Assembly (NCBI RefSeq): GCF_008039615.1
Contig: NZ_VDUZ01000039.1
Coordinates: forward strand, 29,995-93,994
Origin: Vineibacter terrae
Lineage (GTDB): Bacteria; Pseudomonadota; Alphaproteobacteria; Reyranellales; Reyranellaceae
DNA length: 64,000 nucleotides
Reading direction: 5' to 3'
Every line of letters starts with the position of its first letter. Position 1 is the stretch's first letter. Shown piece by piece: positions 25,187 through 35,579 of this stretch. A program made the position numbers and the translations under genes. The notes under the pieces were generated by a model. That model saw only the letters and a list, made by a program, of their open reading frames with translations. It was not told the origin of the DNA and did not search any database.

Positions 25187-26122
25187 ATGCCTGTCGACCC
25201 GCAAATTCAAGCCCTGCTGGACCGGGGAACAGGTGTGCCGGCGACGCATACCCTTCCGGTCCCTGAAGCCCGCCGCCAGTACGAGGCACGCATCGCGCTG
25301 ATGGCGCCGCCTGCCGCGATGGCCAAAATCGAGGAGCGTGACATTGCCGGGCCGGGCGGCCCCCTGAGGCTGCGGATCTACACGCCGTCCGCCAGCGGGG
25401 CGCCCTTGCCCCTCATGGTGTTCTTCCACGGCAGCGGCTTCGTTCTGTGCAGCCTGAACACGCATGACGGGATGTGCCGCAACCTGGCGTCCGGCATCGG
25501 TTGCGTGGTGGTGTCGGTGGACTATCGGCTGGCGCCCGAGCACAAGTTCCCGCAGGGTCCGGATGATTGCCTGGCAGCGACCCGCTGGGCGGCGGCCCAT
25601 GCCGCCGAGCTCGGTGCTGATGCGACACGGATCATGCTGGCCGGCGACAGCGCCGGCGGCAACATGGCCGCCGTCACTGCATTGCGTGCTCGCGACGAGG
25701 GTGGGCCGGCGCTGCGCGGGCAGATGCTGCTCTACCCGGTGACCGACTATCACACGCCGGGCACATCTTCCTACGCCGAGAATGCCGAGGGCTATGGGCT
25801 GACCCGCGCCACGATGGAATGGTTCTGGGCACACTATCTGAACCACCCCGGCGAGGCCGACGATCCGTATGCGTCACCGCTGCGCGTGAAGGACCTCGGC
25901 GGATTGCCGCCGGCCTATGTCATGAGCGCCGAGTACGATCCGCTGCGCGACGAGGCCGAGCTCTATGGCAGGCGGTTGCAGGCGTCGGGCGTGCCCGTGG
26001 AGATCACCCGCCGCGCCGGCATGAACCACGGCTTCCTGTTCTGGGTCGGGCTGGTGGATGGCGCCGATTCCGCGATGGCCGATGCCTGCGCCTGGGCACG
26101 GCGCGCATTTCAAGATCGGTAG
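25187..26122 (+). CDS. Alpha/beta hydrolase, hormone-sensitive-lipase (Aes) type esterase
   Basis: A protein of 311 residues; the ATG at 25187 follows AAGGAG. The oxyanion motif is HGSGF (81-85) where most relatives have HGGG. The nucleophile is S155 in GDSAGGNMA. The acid D lies in AEYDPLRDEAE and the base H in GMNHGFLFW. It should hydrolyse short-chain carboxyl esters in the cytoplasm. A palindromic repeat follows. The Ser in the oxyanion loop is a mild departure from the family and may alter specificity. Confidence 0.9.
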   Translation: MPVDPQIQALLDRGTGVPATHTLPVPEARRQYEARIALMAPPAAMAKIEERDIAGPGGPLRLRIYTPSASGAPLPLMVFFHGSGFVLCSLNTHDGMCRNLASGIGCVVVSVDYRLAPEHKFPQGPDDCLAATRWAAAHAAELGADATRIMLAGDSAGGNMAAVTALRARDEGGPALRGQMLLYPVTDYHTPGTSSYAENAEGYGLTRATMEWFWAHYLNHPGEADDPYASPLRVKDLGGLPPAYVMSAEYDPLRDEAELYGRRLQASGVPVEITRRAGMNHGFLFWVGLVDGADSAMADACAWARRAFQDR

Positions 26123-26191
26123 CCCTCTCCCGCGAGCGAGCTACGGGATTCATACATCTCTCCAAGAGTTCGCTTGCGCCCGGAAAATCAG

Positions 26192-26284
26192 GACTGTCAT
26201 CCCGAGCGCAGCGAGGGATCTCCTGCGAAAGACGCACCGTGTGCCATTCGCGGGAGATCCCTCGCTGCGCTCGGGATGACAGTC
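26192..26284. repeat. Large intergenic palindrome, GTCATCCCGAGCGCAGC family, copy 2
   Basis: A perfect 32-bp inverted repeat: left arm 26192-26223, right arm 26253-26284, loop 29 bp. Shares its core with the copies at 23923 and 60865; even the loop resembles them (…GCACCGTG…CCAT…). It lies between convergent genes. Confidence 0.9.
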
Positions 26285-26361
26285 AAGATGTGAATCCCGG
26301 AGTCCGCGAGCGGGAGGGTGAGGACCCAGGGTCGAGGCTTGCCGATATCGCCTCTGGCTTC

Positions 26362-27984
26362 TCATCGTCGAGACCGGGTGAGCACGATCCAGCTCCGCCC
26401 CTCCGCACGGTGCTCGAAGTGGGCATCGAGATATGCGCGATAAGTCGCCTGCGCGACCTGCGTCCAGCCGATGTTGGTCGTGAACTTCGGGATCAGCACG
26501 ACGTCGACATCGGCCAGGTAGGTTTCGGCGGGCAGGGTCGGCGCGCCGGCGCCCGACCATAGATTGCCGCCGCGCGGCGGCTCGAGCCCGAGCATGAAGG
26601 GCAGGGGATCGACCTGATCGAGAGTGGCGATCTTCCCCGCGGCAAGACCGTTGTCGCGCAGCAACGCAGCGGCTTCCTCCAGCGTCTGCACGTATTCGTA
26701 CGGCGAGAGCTCGTAGCGAGGCCGCACCGCGCGCGCCCGGTTGAGAAGCCGGGCGCCGCCGCGGCCGCTGGCGAAGGCCGCGATCACGCCGTCCGGCTCG
26801 GCCGGCACCGCCAGTCCACGCAGGTTGGTGGCATCGACGACCTTGAGATTGCCGGCCTCGGTCCTGGCATGATAGCCGACGATGCTTGCGGTGGCGCTCA
26901 CGATCGAGGCGATCGGAAACAGCAGCAGCGCGCAGAGCAGCGCCGTCGCGGCTTGCTGGCGCTGCAATGTCTGGTAGAGCAGGAAGGCGATGACGACGGC
27001 GAGCGGCACGCTGTGCGACTGCGAGTTCTGCGACAGCAGCCCCAGGCCGGCGAGGAGCAGGAACGCCGTGGCGACGGGCAAGCCCAGGGACGACTTGCCG
27101 CGCCACCATAGCCACAGCGCGATCCCCACGGCCGCGAAGTAAGGTGCGTACTCGGCGGCATTCTCGGTGAAATCGTTGAGATAGAAGCCGACATCATCGC
27201 GCACGACGCCGGCCTGGACCGTGGCCATCAGGTCGGCGATGTAGGGTTTGTTGAAGGGGGCCAGCACCAGCGCCGGGCCGAGCAGGCAGTTGACGGCCCA
27301 TCCGCGCCACCGCGTGGCGACATGCGGCGAGACGGCAAGGGCGACGACGATGCTGGCGATCGCGACCGCGAAATACGTCACCTTCAAATAGAAGAGAGCC
27401 ACCGCGAGTGCTGCAACCACGGCCATGTCGGCGACATCCGCCCAGCCCCGCCGCCGCGGTGGGACAAAAAGGATCAGCCCGATGATGCTGGTGCCGGCCC
27501 AGCCGTAGCGGTTGTAGGTCATCGCGAAGGAATAGGCGTTGGGCGAGTCCCCGACATTGGCGGGGCGCACCGCCAGAAGGCAGACGAAGACGACGAACAG
27601 CGCGGCGGGGATCAGGGGAAGGCGGCGCCACGCCGCGAAGGTCGCGAGGACGAAGACAAAGCCGGTGACGATGCCGACGCCAACGAGAAGAGCCTGGGGC
27701 GAGGGTCCGACGACCTCAAAGCCGATCTGCGTCAGGATGAAGGTGAGCCGGCCGACGGCTTCGTGGAAATCGACATGCGGCACATGCCCGAAGCGCAGGT
27801 GCCAGGCGCCGGACAGGTTGAAAAGGAGGTCCCAGGTCATCTCCGTGGAAAGGACGACCGGCGGCGAGAACACGGCCCAGCACGCGGCCAGGACAGCGAT
27901 CCCCGCCAGCGCGATCAGAGGCGCCAGCGGGCAGTCACGGCGAAAAAGAGCTACCGCCAGGCTGTCGTCGGATTGGGTGATCAC
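26362..27984 (-). CDS. Polytopic membrane protein, possibly a GT-C type glycosyltransferase
   Basis: A protein of about 540 residues from a GTG at 27984 that follows GGAGG; a GTG at 27996 is an alternative. It has 10-12 predicted membrane helices between residues 15 and 370. The first periplasmic loop contains LRFGHVPHVDFHEAVG, with acidic and histidine residues placed like the D-x-D/E loop of GT-C enzymes. A soluble C-terminal domain of about 150 residues (RARAVRPRYELSPYEYVQTL…) follows. These features suggest a lipid-linked sugar transferase, but there is no specific family match that I can name. The gene is alone. Confidence 0.6.
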   Translation of the reverse strand: MITQSDDSLAVALFRRDCPLAPLIALAGIAVLAACWAVFSPPVVLSTEMTWDLLFNLSGAWHLRFGHVPHVDFHEAVGRLTFILTQIGFEVVGPSPQALLVGVGIVTGFVFVLATFAAWRRLPLIPAALFVVFVCLLAVRPANVGDSPNAYSFAMTYNRYGWAGTSIIGLILFVPPRRRGWADVADMAVVAALAVALFYLKVTYFAVAIASIVVALAVSPHVATRWRGWAVNCLLGPALVLAPFNKPYIADLMATVQAGVVRDDVGFYLNDFTENAAEYAPYFAAVGIALWLWWRGKSSLGLPVATAFLLLAGLGLLSQNSQSHSVPLAVVIAFLLYQTLQRQQAATALLCALLLFPIASIVSATASIVGYHARTEAGNLKVVDATNLRGLAVPAEPDGVIAAFASGRGGARLLNRARAVRPRYELSPYEYVQTLEEAAALLRDNGLAAGKIATLDQVDPLPFMLGLEPPRGGNLWSGAGAPTLPAETYLADVDVVLIPKFTTNIGWTQVAQATYRAYLDAHFEHRAEGRSWIVLTRSRR

Positions 27985-28107
27985 AGCCGCCTCCACCGCC
28001 GGTTTGCCGCCCTGGATGGCGTGGCGATGCGGTGGGCATGCGGCGTTGTCTGGGATTAATTGTGGCCAAACGGCAGCTGTGGCCGAAGGCGCCGGTTCCG
28101 ATCCGGA

Positions 28108-29112
28108 CTATCTCACGGGCGTCGTCTGAAGCGCGGAGGCGGTCAGCCAGAACACCTCGGCGTCGCTCTCGGCGGTGTCCAGCCAGAAGAAGGGCGTATG
28201 CGGGTACGCCGCTTCCAGGACTTCCCGATCCTCGCCGATCTCGCATAGCAGGCCGCCGCCGGGCTGGAGGTGGCTCGCCGCCCGCGCGAGAATGCGGTGC
28301 ACCAGGTCGAAGCCGTCCTCGCCGCCGGCGAGCGCCACCTGCGGCTCGTGGCGATATTCCTGTGGCAGCCGCTCCATGACTTCCCGTCCGACATAGGGCG
28401 GATTTGTCAGGATGAGGTCGTAGCGCCGGCCGGCGACCGGAGCGAACAAGTCGCCCCTGACCAGCCGCACGCGGCCTTCAAGACCATGATCGGCGACGTT
28501 CTCTGCAGCAAGCGCCAGCGCCTCCTCCGACAGGTCGACGGCGTCGACTGCGGCATTGGGAAAGGCGTAGGCGGCGAAGATCGCCAGCGACCCACCGCCG
28601 GTGCAGAGGTCGAGCACCGAGGTCACCTCCTGGGGATCGCCGACAAGGGCCGTGCCTTCATCCGAGCCGTCGAACAGCGGCGAGCGCAGCAGCTCGGCGA
28701 TGTAGGAGCGCGGCACCAGCGCGCGCTTGTCGCAGCGGAACGGGATGCCACCGAGGTAGGCGCGCCCGGTCAGATAGGCCGCCGGCAGCCGCTCGTCGAC
28801 GCGCAGCGCGATCCGCTCGCCCAGAAGCGTCCTCTCGCGTGCCGTGAGCCGCGCATCGGCGAAGGCGTTGAAGTCGTCGATCGGAAGGTGGAGGCTTTCC
28901 AGGATGAGGAACGCAGCCTCGTCCAGCGCCGTCGTCGAGCCATGGCCAAAATGAAGGCCGGCCGCCCGGAACGTGCTCACCGCGTAGCGCAGCGCGTCGC
29001 GCAAGGTGACGAGCTCCTGGATCTCGCGTCGAGGCTGCGCCTTGTGTCCGGACCTGGGCGCGCGCCCGTGCGCTGCCTGCTTGCCGGCGCTGGCCGATGG
29101 ATTATCCGGCAT
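28108..29112 (-). CDS. prmB: Ribosomal protein L3 N5-glutamine methyltransferase
   Basis: A protein of 334 residues from the ATG at 29112, after GAGGAAGG. The N-terminal helical domain (about 30-110) is followed by a SAM-dependent methyltransferase domain with VLDLCTGGGSLAIFAA (motif I), VDAVDLSEEAL, and the diagnostic NPPYVGREVM. The DEAAFLILESLHLP and DKRALVPRSYIAELL phrases fit PrmB better than release-factor methyltransferase PrmC. It methylates the glutamine of ribosomal protein L3. The Lys/Arg-rich N-terminal 30 residues look disordered. Confidence 0.9.
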   Translation of the reverse strand: MPDNPSASAGKQAAHGRAPRSGHKAQPRREIQELVTLRDALRYAVSTFRAAGLHFGHGSTTALDEAAFLILESLHLPIDDFNAFADARLTARERTLLGERIALRVDERLPAAYLTGRAYLGGIPFRCDKRALVPRSYIAELLRSPLFDGSDEGTALVGDPQEVTSVLDLCTGGGSLAIFAAYAFPNAAVDAVDLSEEALALAAENVADHGLEGRVRLVRGDLFAPVAGRRYDLILTNPPYVGREVMERLPQEYRHEPQVALAGGEDGFDLVHRILARAASHLQPGGGLLCEIGEDREVLEAAYPHTPFFWLDTAESDAEVFWLTASALQTTPVR

Positions 29113-29450
29113 CGCGCGCACCTTCCTCGCTGCTTCCAAGCTTGAGCCGTCGATGGGGCGGTTATGGCGCTTGATGGCGCCTGTATCAAACGCGAACGAC
29201 AAGCCGACCCGCGGCCGACTCAGCTCGGCAGCGGATTCAGCCGGCGCAGAACCCACTGACCTGCCTGGAGGTCAGCGGCGCCAGCCGGGGCGGCCCAATG
29301 ACTGTCCTCTGCATCTATGCATCTGCGCTGGGAGAGGATTGCATGCGTCGCCGGGGTTGATGGAGACGGTCGCATTTCACGGCAATTGGCTTTAGTCTCC
29401 GCGCCGCGCGAGGCGCAAATCGATGTGCCGCGGGCGCGGAGGACAAGAAG
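29113..29450. other. Intergenic region between prmB and the aminotransferase gene
   Basis: Divergent promoter region. I see no gene and no clear operator. Confidence 0.4.
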
Positions 29451-30638
29451 ATGAGCGTGCGTGCAGGGCGTGAGTTCCTGGCGATTCCGGGGCCGACGAC
29501 AGTGCCGGACGAGGTGCTGCGGGCCATGCACCGCCCGGCAGTGGACATCTATGCCGGCCCGCTGCTGGCGCTGACCGACAGCCTGCTGCGCGACATCGCT
29601 CGCGTGTTCAATACCAAGGGGCGGGCCTACATCTATATCTCCAACGGCCACGGCGCCTGGGAGGCAGCGCTCACCAATGTGCTGTCCCGGGGCGACAAGA
29701 TCCTGGTGCTGGAGAGCGGCCGCTTCGCCCTGGGCTGGGGTGACAATGCCCGCCGCATGGGCGTCGAGGTCGAGGTGCTGAAGGGCGACATGCGCCGTGC
29801 GGTGCGCCCGGCCGAGGTCGAGGCGCGTCTGAAGGCCGACAAGGGCGGCACCATCAAGGCCGTGCTGGTGGCGCAGATCGACACGGCCTCGGGCGTGGTG
29901 AACGACATCGCCGCGATCGGCCAGGCCGTGCGCGCGGCGGGGCATGAGGCGCTGCTGATGGTCGACGCGGTGGCGTCGCTGGGCTGCATGCCCTTCGAGA
30001 TGGACGCCTGGGGCGTCGACGTCGCGATGTCGGGCTCGCAGAAGGGCATGATGACTCCACCCGGGCTGGGCTTCGTCGCCGCCAACGACCGGGCGCGCCA
30101 GGTGCACAAGAAGGCCGGGCTGCGCACGCCCTATTGGGACTGGACCGACCGCGAGGGCGACATCCACTACCAGAAATACGCCGGCACGCCGCCGGAACAC
30201 CTGCTGTTCGGCCTGCGGCAGGCGCTCGACCTGCTGTTCGAGGAAGGACTGGACAATGTCTTCCTGCGCCACCGCCTGCTGGCCGAGGCGGTGCGCCGCG
30301 CCATCGGCGCCTGGGGCGAAGGCCAGGCGATCGGCTTCAACATCATCGAGCCGGCCGAGCGCTGCGACACGGTCACGACGGTCCTGCTGAACGGCGGCCG
30401 CGACCCCGAGGCCCTGCGCAAATACTGCAACCAGAAATGCGGCGTCGTGCTGGGTCACGGCATCGGCGAGCTCGCAGGCAAGGGCTTCCGCATCGCCCAT
30501 ATGGGCCATGTCAACGCGCCCATGGTGCTGGGCACCTTGAGCGTGATCGAGATGGCGTTGAACGCGCTGGCCATCCCCCACGGCAAGGGCGGTGCCCAGG
30601 CCGCGATCGACTGGCTGGGTGCGCAGGTGCCGGCGTAG
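29451..30638 (+). CDS. Class V aminotransferase, serine-glyoxylate type
   Basis: A PLP enzyme of 395 residues. The start MSVRAGREFLAIPGPTTVPD, the cofactor lysine K198 in AMSGSQKGMM, and the YQKYAGTPPEHLLFGL segment match serine-glyoxylate or alanine-glyoxylate aminotransferases. It would convert serine plus glyoxylate to hydroxypyruvate plus glycine, linking one-carbon, photorespiratory-type or glyoxylate metabolism. No serine-cycle genes are adjacent, so the pathway is uncertain. Its 3' end faces hutF with only 9 bp between. Confidence 0.88.
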   Translation: MSVRAGREFLAIPGPTTVPDEVLRAMHRPAVDIYAGPLLALTDSLLRDIARVFNTKGRAYIYISNGHGAWEAALTNVLSRGDKILVLESGRFALGWGDNARRMGVEVEVLKGDMRRAVRPAEVEARLKADKGGTIKAVLVAQIDTASGVVNDIAAIGQAVRAAGHEALLMVDAVASLGCMPFEMDAWGVDVAMSGSQKGMMTPPGLGFVAANDRARQVHKKAGLRTPYWDWTDREGDIHYQKYAGTPPEHLLFGLRQALDLLFEEGLDNVFLRHRLLAEAVRRAIGAWGEGQAIGFNIIEPAERCDTVTTVLLNGGRDPEALRKYCNQKCGVVLGHGIGELAGKGFRIAHMGHVNAPMVLGTLSVIEMALNALAIPHGKGGAQAAIDWLGAQVPA

Positions 30639-30647
30639 CCGCGACTG

Positions 30648-32030
30648 TCAACCCCGCAGCAGGTCGGCGCGCGCCTGCACAAAGGCGGCCGCCAAGGCGT
30701 CTCGCGCGGGGTGCCGGCCGGCGATGACACGGGCCTGGCCGCCAACCCAGACGCTGTCGATGGCGGAGCCGCGGTGGCTGGCGAACATGTGGGCCGAGAG
30801 CATGTCAGGTGCCTCCAGGCCGCGCAGCGCGATGTGCTGCGGATCGAGCGCCACGAAGTCGGCCTGTTGGCCCACGGCCAAGCCGCCGATGGCACGGCCT
30901 GCGGCCTGGGCGCCGCCGGCCACGGCGGCCAGAGTGAGCGCGGTGGCGATCTGAGGATGTGTCGCGTCGGCGCCGACGTTGCGCTGGCGGGTCGCCAGCC
31001 GCTGGCCGTATTCCAGCAGCATCAGCTCCTCGGCGGCGTTGACGCAGACATGGCTGTCGGACCCGATGCCCCAGGCCCCGCCGCCGTCGCGCCAGGCGGC
31101 GAGATCGAACAGGCCATCGCCGAGATTGGCCTCGGTGCTGGGGCACAGGCCGACGACGGCCCGGCTTGCCGCCGCGTCGCGATATTCGGCTGCGTCCATG
31201 TGCGTGGCGTGGACGAGGCACCACCGCGCATCGACCGGGGCGTGATCGAGCAGCCAGGCCACCGGACGCTGGCCGCTCCAAGCCAGGCAGTCGTCGACCT
31301 CCTTCGTCTGCTCGGCGACGTGGATATGGACCGGCGCCGTGGGATCGATCGTGGCGAGGCCGGAAAGCGCGTCGTGCAGCGCCGCTTCAGGCACGGCCCG
31401 CAACGAGTGCGGCGCCAGCCCGAGCCGCGCGCCGTGCGCGTCGCAGACGGGCTTGAGCGCCTCCACCAGCCGCAGCATCGAGTCGGTCGAGCGGATGAAG
31501 CGGCGCTGGCCCTCGGTCGGGCGCTGGCCGCCGAAGCCGCTGCACTGGTAGAGCACCGGCAGCAGCGTCAGCCCGATGCCGGTGGCGCGCGCCGCCCGCA
31601 GCGTCGCCAGGGTCAGGGTAGCATCGTCGACATAGGGCGTTCCGTCAGGCTGGTGGTGGACATACTGGAACTCGCAGACGCTGGTGTAGCCGCCTTCCAG
31701 CATCTCGGCGTAGAGCCAGCCGGCGATCGCCTCCATCTGCTGTGGCCCCAGCCGGGCGGCGAAGCGGTACATCAGGCTGCGCCAGCTCCAGAAGCTGTCC
31801 TGCTGCTGGGTACGGTGCTCGGCAAGGCCCGCGAAGGCGCGCTGAAAGGCGTGCGAGTGCAGGTTGGGCATGCCGGGGATCAGCGGCCCGCGGGCGATCG
31901 CCGCGCCGGCCTGCGGCGCCGTGCCTGATGCGACCCGCGTGAGCTTGCCGGCATCGTCCCAGCACAGCAGCACGTCGCGCGACCAGCCTGTGGGCAGCAG
32001 CGCGTCGCGCGCGAAAAGCGCCTGCGTCAC
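30648..32030 (-). CDS. hutF: Formimidoylglutamate deiminase
   Basis: A protein of 460 residues starting at a GTG (32030) that overlaps the hutI stop as GTGA. It is an amidohydrolase with the metal motif [13 protein letters not shown], a second metal region [14 protein letters not shown], and [14 protein letters not shown]. The [15 protein letters not shown] and [15 protein letters not shown] segments identify HutF. It deaminates N-formimidoyl-L-glutamate to N-formylglutamate in the histidine-degradation route that goes through HutG. The hutH, hutU and hutG genes are not within the window. Confidence 0.94.
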   Translation of the reverse strand: MTQALFARDALLPTGWSRDVLLCWDDAGKLTRVASGTAPQAGAAIARGPLIPGMPNLHSHAFQRAFAGLAEHRTQQQDSFWSWRSLMYRFAARLGPQQMEAIAGWLYAEMLEGGYTSVCEFQYVHHQPDGTPYVDDATLTLATLRAARATGIGLTLLPVLYQCSGFGGQRPTEGQRRFIRSTDSMLRLVEALKPVCDAHGARLGLAPHSLRAVPEAALHDALSGLATIDPTAPVHIHVAEQTKEVDDCLAWSGQRPVAWLLDHAPVDARWCLVHATHMDAAEYRDAAASRAVVGLCPSTEANLGDGLFDLAAWRDGGGAWGIGSDSHVCVNAAEELMLLEYGQRLATRQRNVGADATHPQIATALTLAAVAGGAQAAGRAIGGLAVGQQADFVALDPQHIALRGLEAPDMLSAHMFASHRGSAIDSVWVGGQARVIAGRHPARDALAAAFVQARADLLRG

Positions 32031-33262
32031 GCCGCCTTCTCCGTGACGATCCTGCCTTGCCGCACGATCCGTTTCACGGGCCGCTGCCCGAACCAGTAGG
32101 CCAGCTCGGCGATGTCCTGGATATCCCACAGCACGAAGTTCGCCGGCACGCCGGGGGCGATGAGGCCGTGTGTCTCGTGCAGGCCCAGCGCGCGCGCCGC
32201 ATGCGTGGTGACTGCGGCCAATACCTCCGGGACCGTCAACCGGAAGAGCGTGCACGCCATGCTCATCATCAGCAGCAGGCTCATCGCCGGCGAGGTGCCG
32301 GGGTTGTGGTCCGTCGACACCGCCATCGGCACACCGGCGGCGCGCAGGGCGGCGATCGGCGGCGGATGCGTGTCGCGCAACGCATAGTAGGCGCCGGGCA
32401 GCAGCACCGCGACCGTGCCGGCCGCGCGCATCGCCTCGACGCCGGCCTGGGAGAGATGCTCGACGTGGTCGCAGGACAGGGCGCCGTGGCGCGCGGCCAG
32501 CACCGCGCCGCCGGTGTCCGACAGTTGCTCGGCATGCAGCTTCACCGGCAGGCCCAGCGCCCGGGCAGCCTTGAAGACACGCTCGGTCTCTTCCAGCGAG
32601 AAGGCGATCCGCTCGCAGAAGACATCGACGGCGTCGACCAGGCCCTCGGCCGCCAATGCCGGCAGCATCTCGGTGCAGACCAGATCGATGTAGTCGCCGC
32701 TGCGGCCGGCGTACTCCGGCGGCAGCGCATGCGCGCCGAGGAATGTCGTGCGCACGGTCACGCCATGCGCCTCGCCCAGCCGCCGCGCCACGCGCAGCTG
32801 CTTGCGTTCGTGCTCGAGCGCGAGCCCATAGCCCGACTTGATCTCGATCGCGCACACGCCGTCGGCCAGCAGGTTTGCGAGCCGGGCCGAGGCGGCGGCG
32901 AACAGCTCATCCTCGCTGGCCGCACGCGTGGCACGCACGCTCGCCACGATGCCGCCGCCGGCCCGCGCCACGTCCTCGTAGCTGGCGCCTGCCAGCCGCA
33001 TCGCAAACTCATTGGCGCGCAGCCCGCCATAGACCAGGTGGGTATGGCAGTCGACCAGGCCGGGTGTGACCAGCGCGCCGCCACCGTCATGGCGCGGCCC
33101 TCGTGTGAAGGATGGCGGCGCTTCCGCTTCCGAGCCGACCCAGGCAATGCGGCCATCGCGTACCGCGATCGCGGCTGCGCCGGCTGCAGGCTCGGCCGCG
33201 AGCCGGATGTTGTGCCACAGGCCATCGGCCGTGGGATGGTGCGCGGCGTTCATGACCGACAT
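32027..33262 (-). CDS. hutI: Imidazolonepropionase
   Basis: A protein of 411 residues from the ATG at 33262, placed after GGAG. Metal ligands are in [10 protein letters not shown], and further motifs are [32 protein letters not shown] and [10 protein letters not shown]. It opens the imidazolone ring to give N-formimidoyl-L-glutamate, the substrate of HutF encoded directly downstream. Translational coupling to hutF is shown by the GTGA overlap. I see no HutC operator. Confidence 0.95.
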   Translation of the reverse strand: MSVMNAAHHPTADGLWHNIRLAAEPAAGAAAIAVRDGRIAWVGSEAEAPPSFTRGPRHDGGGALVTPGLVDCHTHLVYGGLRANEFAMRLAGASYEDVARAGGGIVASVRATRAASEDELFAAASARLANLLADGVCAIEIKSGYGLALEHERKQLRVARRLGEAHGVTVRTTFLGAHALPPEYAGRSGDYIDLVCTEMLPALAAEGLVDAVDVFCERIAFSLEETERVFKAARALGLPVKLHAEQLSDTGGAVLAARHGALSCDHVEHLSQAGVEAMRAAGTVAVLLPGAYYALRDTHPPPIAALRAAGVPMAVSTDHNPGTSPAMSLLLMMSMACTLFRLTVPEVLAAVTTHAARALGLHETHGLIAPGVPANFVLWDIQDIAELAYWFGQRPVKRIVRQGRIVTEKAA

Positions 33263-33353
33263 TTCGCTCCGGCGCCGATGTGCGGGCCGCAGCATAGCGC
33301 TGCTGCCGGCCGATGCCATCCCGGTTGCGGCCGGGCCGCCGCGTCGGTCGATG

Positions 33354-34193
33354 CTAGTGCGAGATCAGGACCGGCGCCGTCATGCTGGCGAGCACCGTGC
33401 GGCTGGCGCCGCCCAGCACCATCTCGCGCAGGCGCGAGTGGCCGTAGATGCCCATCGCGATCAGATCGACCCCAAAGTCGGCGGCGCGTGACAGGATCAC
33501 GTTGCCGACATCCGAATCGGCCGCCGAATCGCGCTGCACTGTCACCTTCACGCCATGACGGGCGAGCCACCCTGCGACGTCGGCACCGGGCTCGGGGCCA
33601 TGGCCGGTCGGCGAGGACTCGGGGTCGATCACCAGCACGATCACCTTTTCGGCCGCGGTCAGGAAGGGCAGGGCATCGGCGGCGGCGCGCGCAGCCTCGC
33701 GGCTGGCATTCCAGCACAGCAGGACGGTGCCGCCCGGCGGCTTCGTCACGCCGATATGCGGCACCACGAGGACGGGACGGCCGGTTGCCATCGCCACCGT
33801 CTCCGGGAGGGAGGCGGGCGTCGTCGTCACCGGCGCCGCGCCGTCATGCTGGCCGATCACGACCAGATCGGCGTAGCGGGTCTGCACCACCAGCTCCTGG
33901 TCAATCGCGCCATCGGCCGTGCGCCATTCGGACGACACGCCCTTATGGGCGATCCCCTGATTGAAAGCGGCGGTTGCGGCGGCCTCATCGGCTTTCGACC
34001 TCTCCTCGTAGGCACGGTAGAGCAGGTCCATCGCCGCTCCGGCATCGGTGAATACCGGCGCCTCGAAGCGCGCCCGCACATGCAGGCCGGCGAGATGAGC
34101 TTTGAAGCGCTGCGCCAGCTCGGCGGCGGTCGCCACGCGGCTCTGGGTCGTCCTATCTGCATCGCAATGAACGAGAATGGTCCGATAGGCCAT
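33354..34193 (-). CDS. Tandem universal stress protein (UspA x2)
   Basis: A protein of 279 residues with two Usp domains. The first (1-145) begins [20 protein letters not shown]. The second (about 150-279) begins [16 protein letters not shown] and ends with the nucleotide-loop pattern [25 protein letters not shown]. It is cytoplasmic and usually induced by stress or low oxygen. A TTGA-N6-TCAA box at 34255-34268 is centred 68 bp upstream of the start, the spacing expected for an FNR/FixK-activated promoter. Two more tandem-Usp genes lie within 5 kb and carry similar boxes. Confidence 0.92.
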   Translation of the reverse strand: MAYRTILVHCDADRTTQSRVATAAELAQRFKAHLAGLHVRARFEAPVFTDAGAAMDLLYRAYEERSKADEAAATAAFNQGIAHKGVSSEWRTADGAIDQELVVQTRYADLVVIGQHDGAAPVTTTPASLPETVAMATGRPVLVVPHIGVTKPPGGTVLLCWNASREAARAAADALPFLTAAEKVIVLVIDPESSPTGHGPEPGADVAGWLARHGVKVTVQRDSAADSDVGNVILSRAADFGVDLIAMGIYGHSRLREMVLGGASRTVLASMTAPVLISH

Positions 34194-34254
34194 GGGCGCC
34201 CCCTCTTGCTGCTACAACCGAGGTTATTTTGGCATCTTTGTCCTCATCCCGGCG

Positions 34255-34268
34255 TTGACCCATGTCAA
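34255..34268. promoter_or_regulatory. FNR/FixK-type box upstream of usp gene 33354-34193
   Basis: TTGACCCATGTCAA is an exact TTGA-N6-TCAA palindrome. It is centred 68 bp from the minus-strand usp start and 119 bp from the plus-strand fixJ-like start, so it most likely serves usp. Confidence 0.72.
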
Positions 34269-34380
34269 CAGGGGAGATCGGATCACGGTGCGCCAGGGAC
34301 GGTGTGACGCGGCCTGGATGTTGGAGGTGGCCGGCGAAGTGTCGTAACGTCCCGCTGCAGAAAGCCAAGGATCAGGCGGG

Positions 34381-34998
34381 ATGGGTGTCGGGGCCAGGGT
34401 ATTTGTTGTCGATGACGAGGATGCCGTTCGCGATTCGCTCCAGGCCCTTCTCGAGGTGGCAGGTTTCGAGGCGCAATGCTTTCCATCGGCGCGGGCGTTT
34501 CTCGACTGGGTGGCGGTAGATCAGATCGGGTGCCTGCTTGTCGACGTCCGCATGCCGGACATCGACGGGCTGGAGCTGCAGAGAAGGGTCGGGGCGACCT
34601 GCCCCGGGATCGCCGTCGTCATGATGACAGGCCATGCCGATGTGCCGATGGCCGTGCAGGCGATGAAAGCGGGGGCGGTCGATTTCATCGAGAAGCCCAT
34701 TGCCCGTGAGGCGCTGCTGGCCGCGATCCGCCGGGCCGTTGCCCATGCGGACGAACGTGGACGTGCGGCGGTCGAGCGCAGCAGCGAAGAGGCGAAGATC
34801 TCGTCGCTGAGCGTGCGCGAACGCCAGGTTCTTGCCGGTCTTGTGGCCGGCCATCCCAACAAGGTGATCGCGCATCGCCTGGAGATCAGCCCGCGCACGG
34901 TCGAGATCTACCGTGCGCGGCTCATGGACAAGATGCAGGCCCACAGCCTTCCGGAGCTGATCCGCATGGCCGTCGTGGCTGGCGTGGAGCCGGATTGA
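34381..34998 (+). CDS. FixJ-like two-component response regulator
   Basis: A protein of 205 residues: receiver domain (1-120; DDED at 11-14, D55 in LLVDVRMPDIDG, K105 in FIEKP) and a LuxR-type helix-turn-helix (about 142-200; LSVRERQVLAGLVAGHPNKVIAHRLEISPR and so on). The arrangement and the VVMMTGHADVPMAVQAMKAGA segment are typical of the FixJ subfamily. It could pair with the FixL-like kinase at 35580 through or alongside the single receiver at 35120. Whether it controls nitrogen-fixation-type genes or the oxidase is unknown. Confidence 0.88.
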   Translation: MGVGARVFVVDDEDAVRDSLQALLEVAGFEAQCFPSARAFLDWVAVDQIGCLLVDVRMPDIDGLELQRRVGATCPGIAVVMMTGHADVPMAVQAMKAGAVDFIEKPIAREALLAAIRRAVAHADERGRAAVERSSEEAKISSLSVRERQVLAGLVAGHPNKVIAHRLEISPRTVEIYRARLMDKMQAHSLPELIRMAVVAGVEPD

Positions 34999-35119
34999 CC
35001 GGCACGTGCGTGCCCCCTGTCGCGTCCGGGAAGAACCTGACTTCATCGTGCCGGGGCGGCCCGTTACCCTGCCGTAGGCCGGCAGCTGATCGGCAGAAGG
35101 GTGGAAGCATCGGAGGCGT

Positions 35120-35485
35120 ATGGCCGAGGCTATCTATATCGTCGATGACGACGAGGCCGTGCGCGATTCGTTGCGCGCGCTGTTCGAGGCGCACGGCTTC
35201 GATGTCCATGACTTCGCCTCAGGCACGGCGTTCCTGAGTTCCTATGCGCCGGCCATGCGGGGATGCCTGCTGCTGGATGTCAACCTGCCGGGCATCGACG
35301 GGTTCGAGGTGCTGAAGCGGCTGATCGCGTTGGACAGCCGCCTGCCGGTCATCATCATGACCGCCCGCACCGACAGCCGTACCAGCGGCAATGTGCTGGC
35401 CGCCGGCGCGGCCGGCTTTGTCCAAAAGCCCTTCGTGGCCGGCGACGTGATGGCGCTGGTGAACGGCATGCTGCACCGCCCCTGA
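35120..35485 (+). CDS. Single-domain response regulator, FixJ-type receiver
   Basis: A receiver of 121 residues: DDDE at 9-12, D53 in LLLDVNLPGIDG, K103 in VQKPF. It has no DNA-binding output. It is located between the FixJ-like regulator and the FixL-like kinase on the same strand. Stand-alone receivers in such loci can act as phosphate sinks or as adaptors that inhibit the kinase, like FixT, though FixT itself is not recognised here. Confidence 0.88.
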   Translation: MAEAIYIVDDDEAVRDSLRALFEAHGFDVHDFASGTAFLSSYAPAMRGCLLLDVNLPGIDGFEVLKRLIALDSRLPVIIMTARTDSRTSGNVLAAGAAGFVQKPFVAGDVMALVNGMLHRP

Positions 35486-35579
35486 GGCGGCGTGCCGCAG
35501 GCCGCGGGACGGCTGGCATGCGGCGGCACGCTGACCGTATAGTGGCGCCGAGTGGCGATGTCGGATGCTTTGGGGTGCC

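Noticed and set aside
32057..33964. A 635-codon plus-strand frame antisense to hutI
   Set aside because: hutI on the minus strand has all amidohydrolase motifs; the antisense translation has none.
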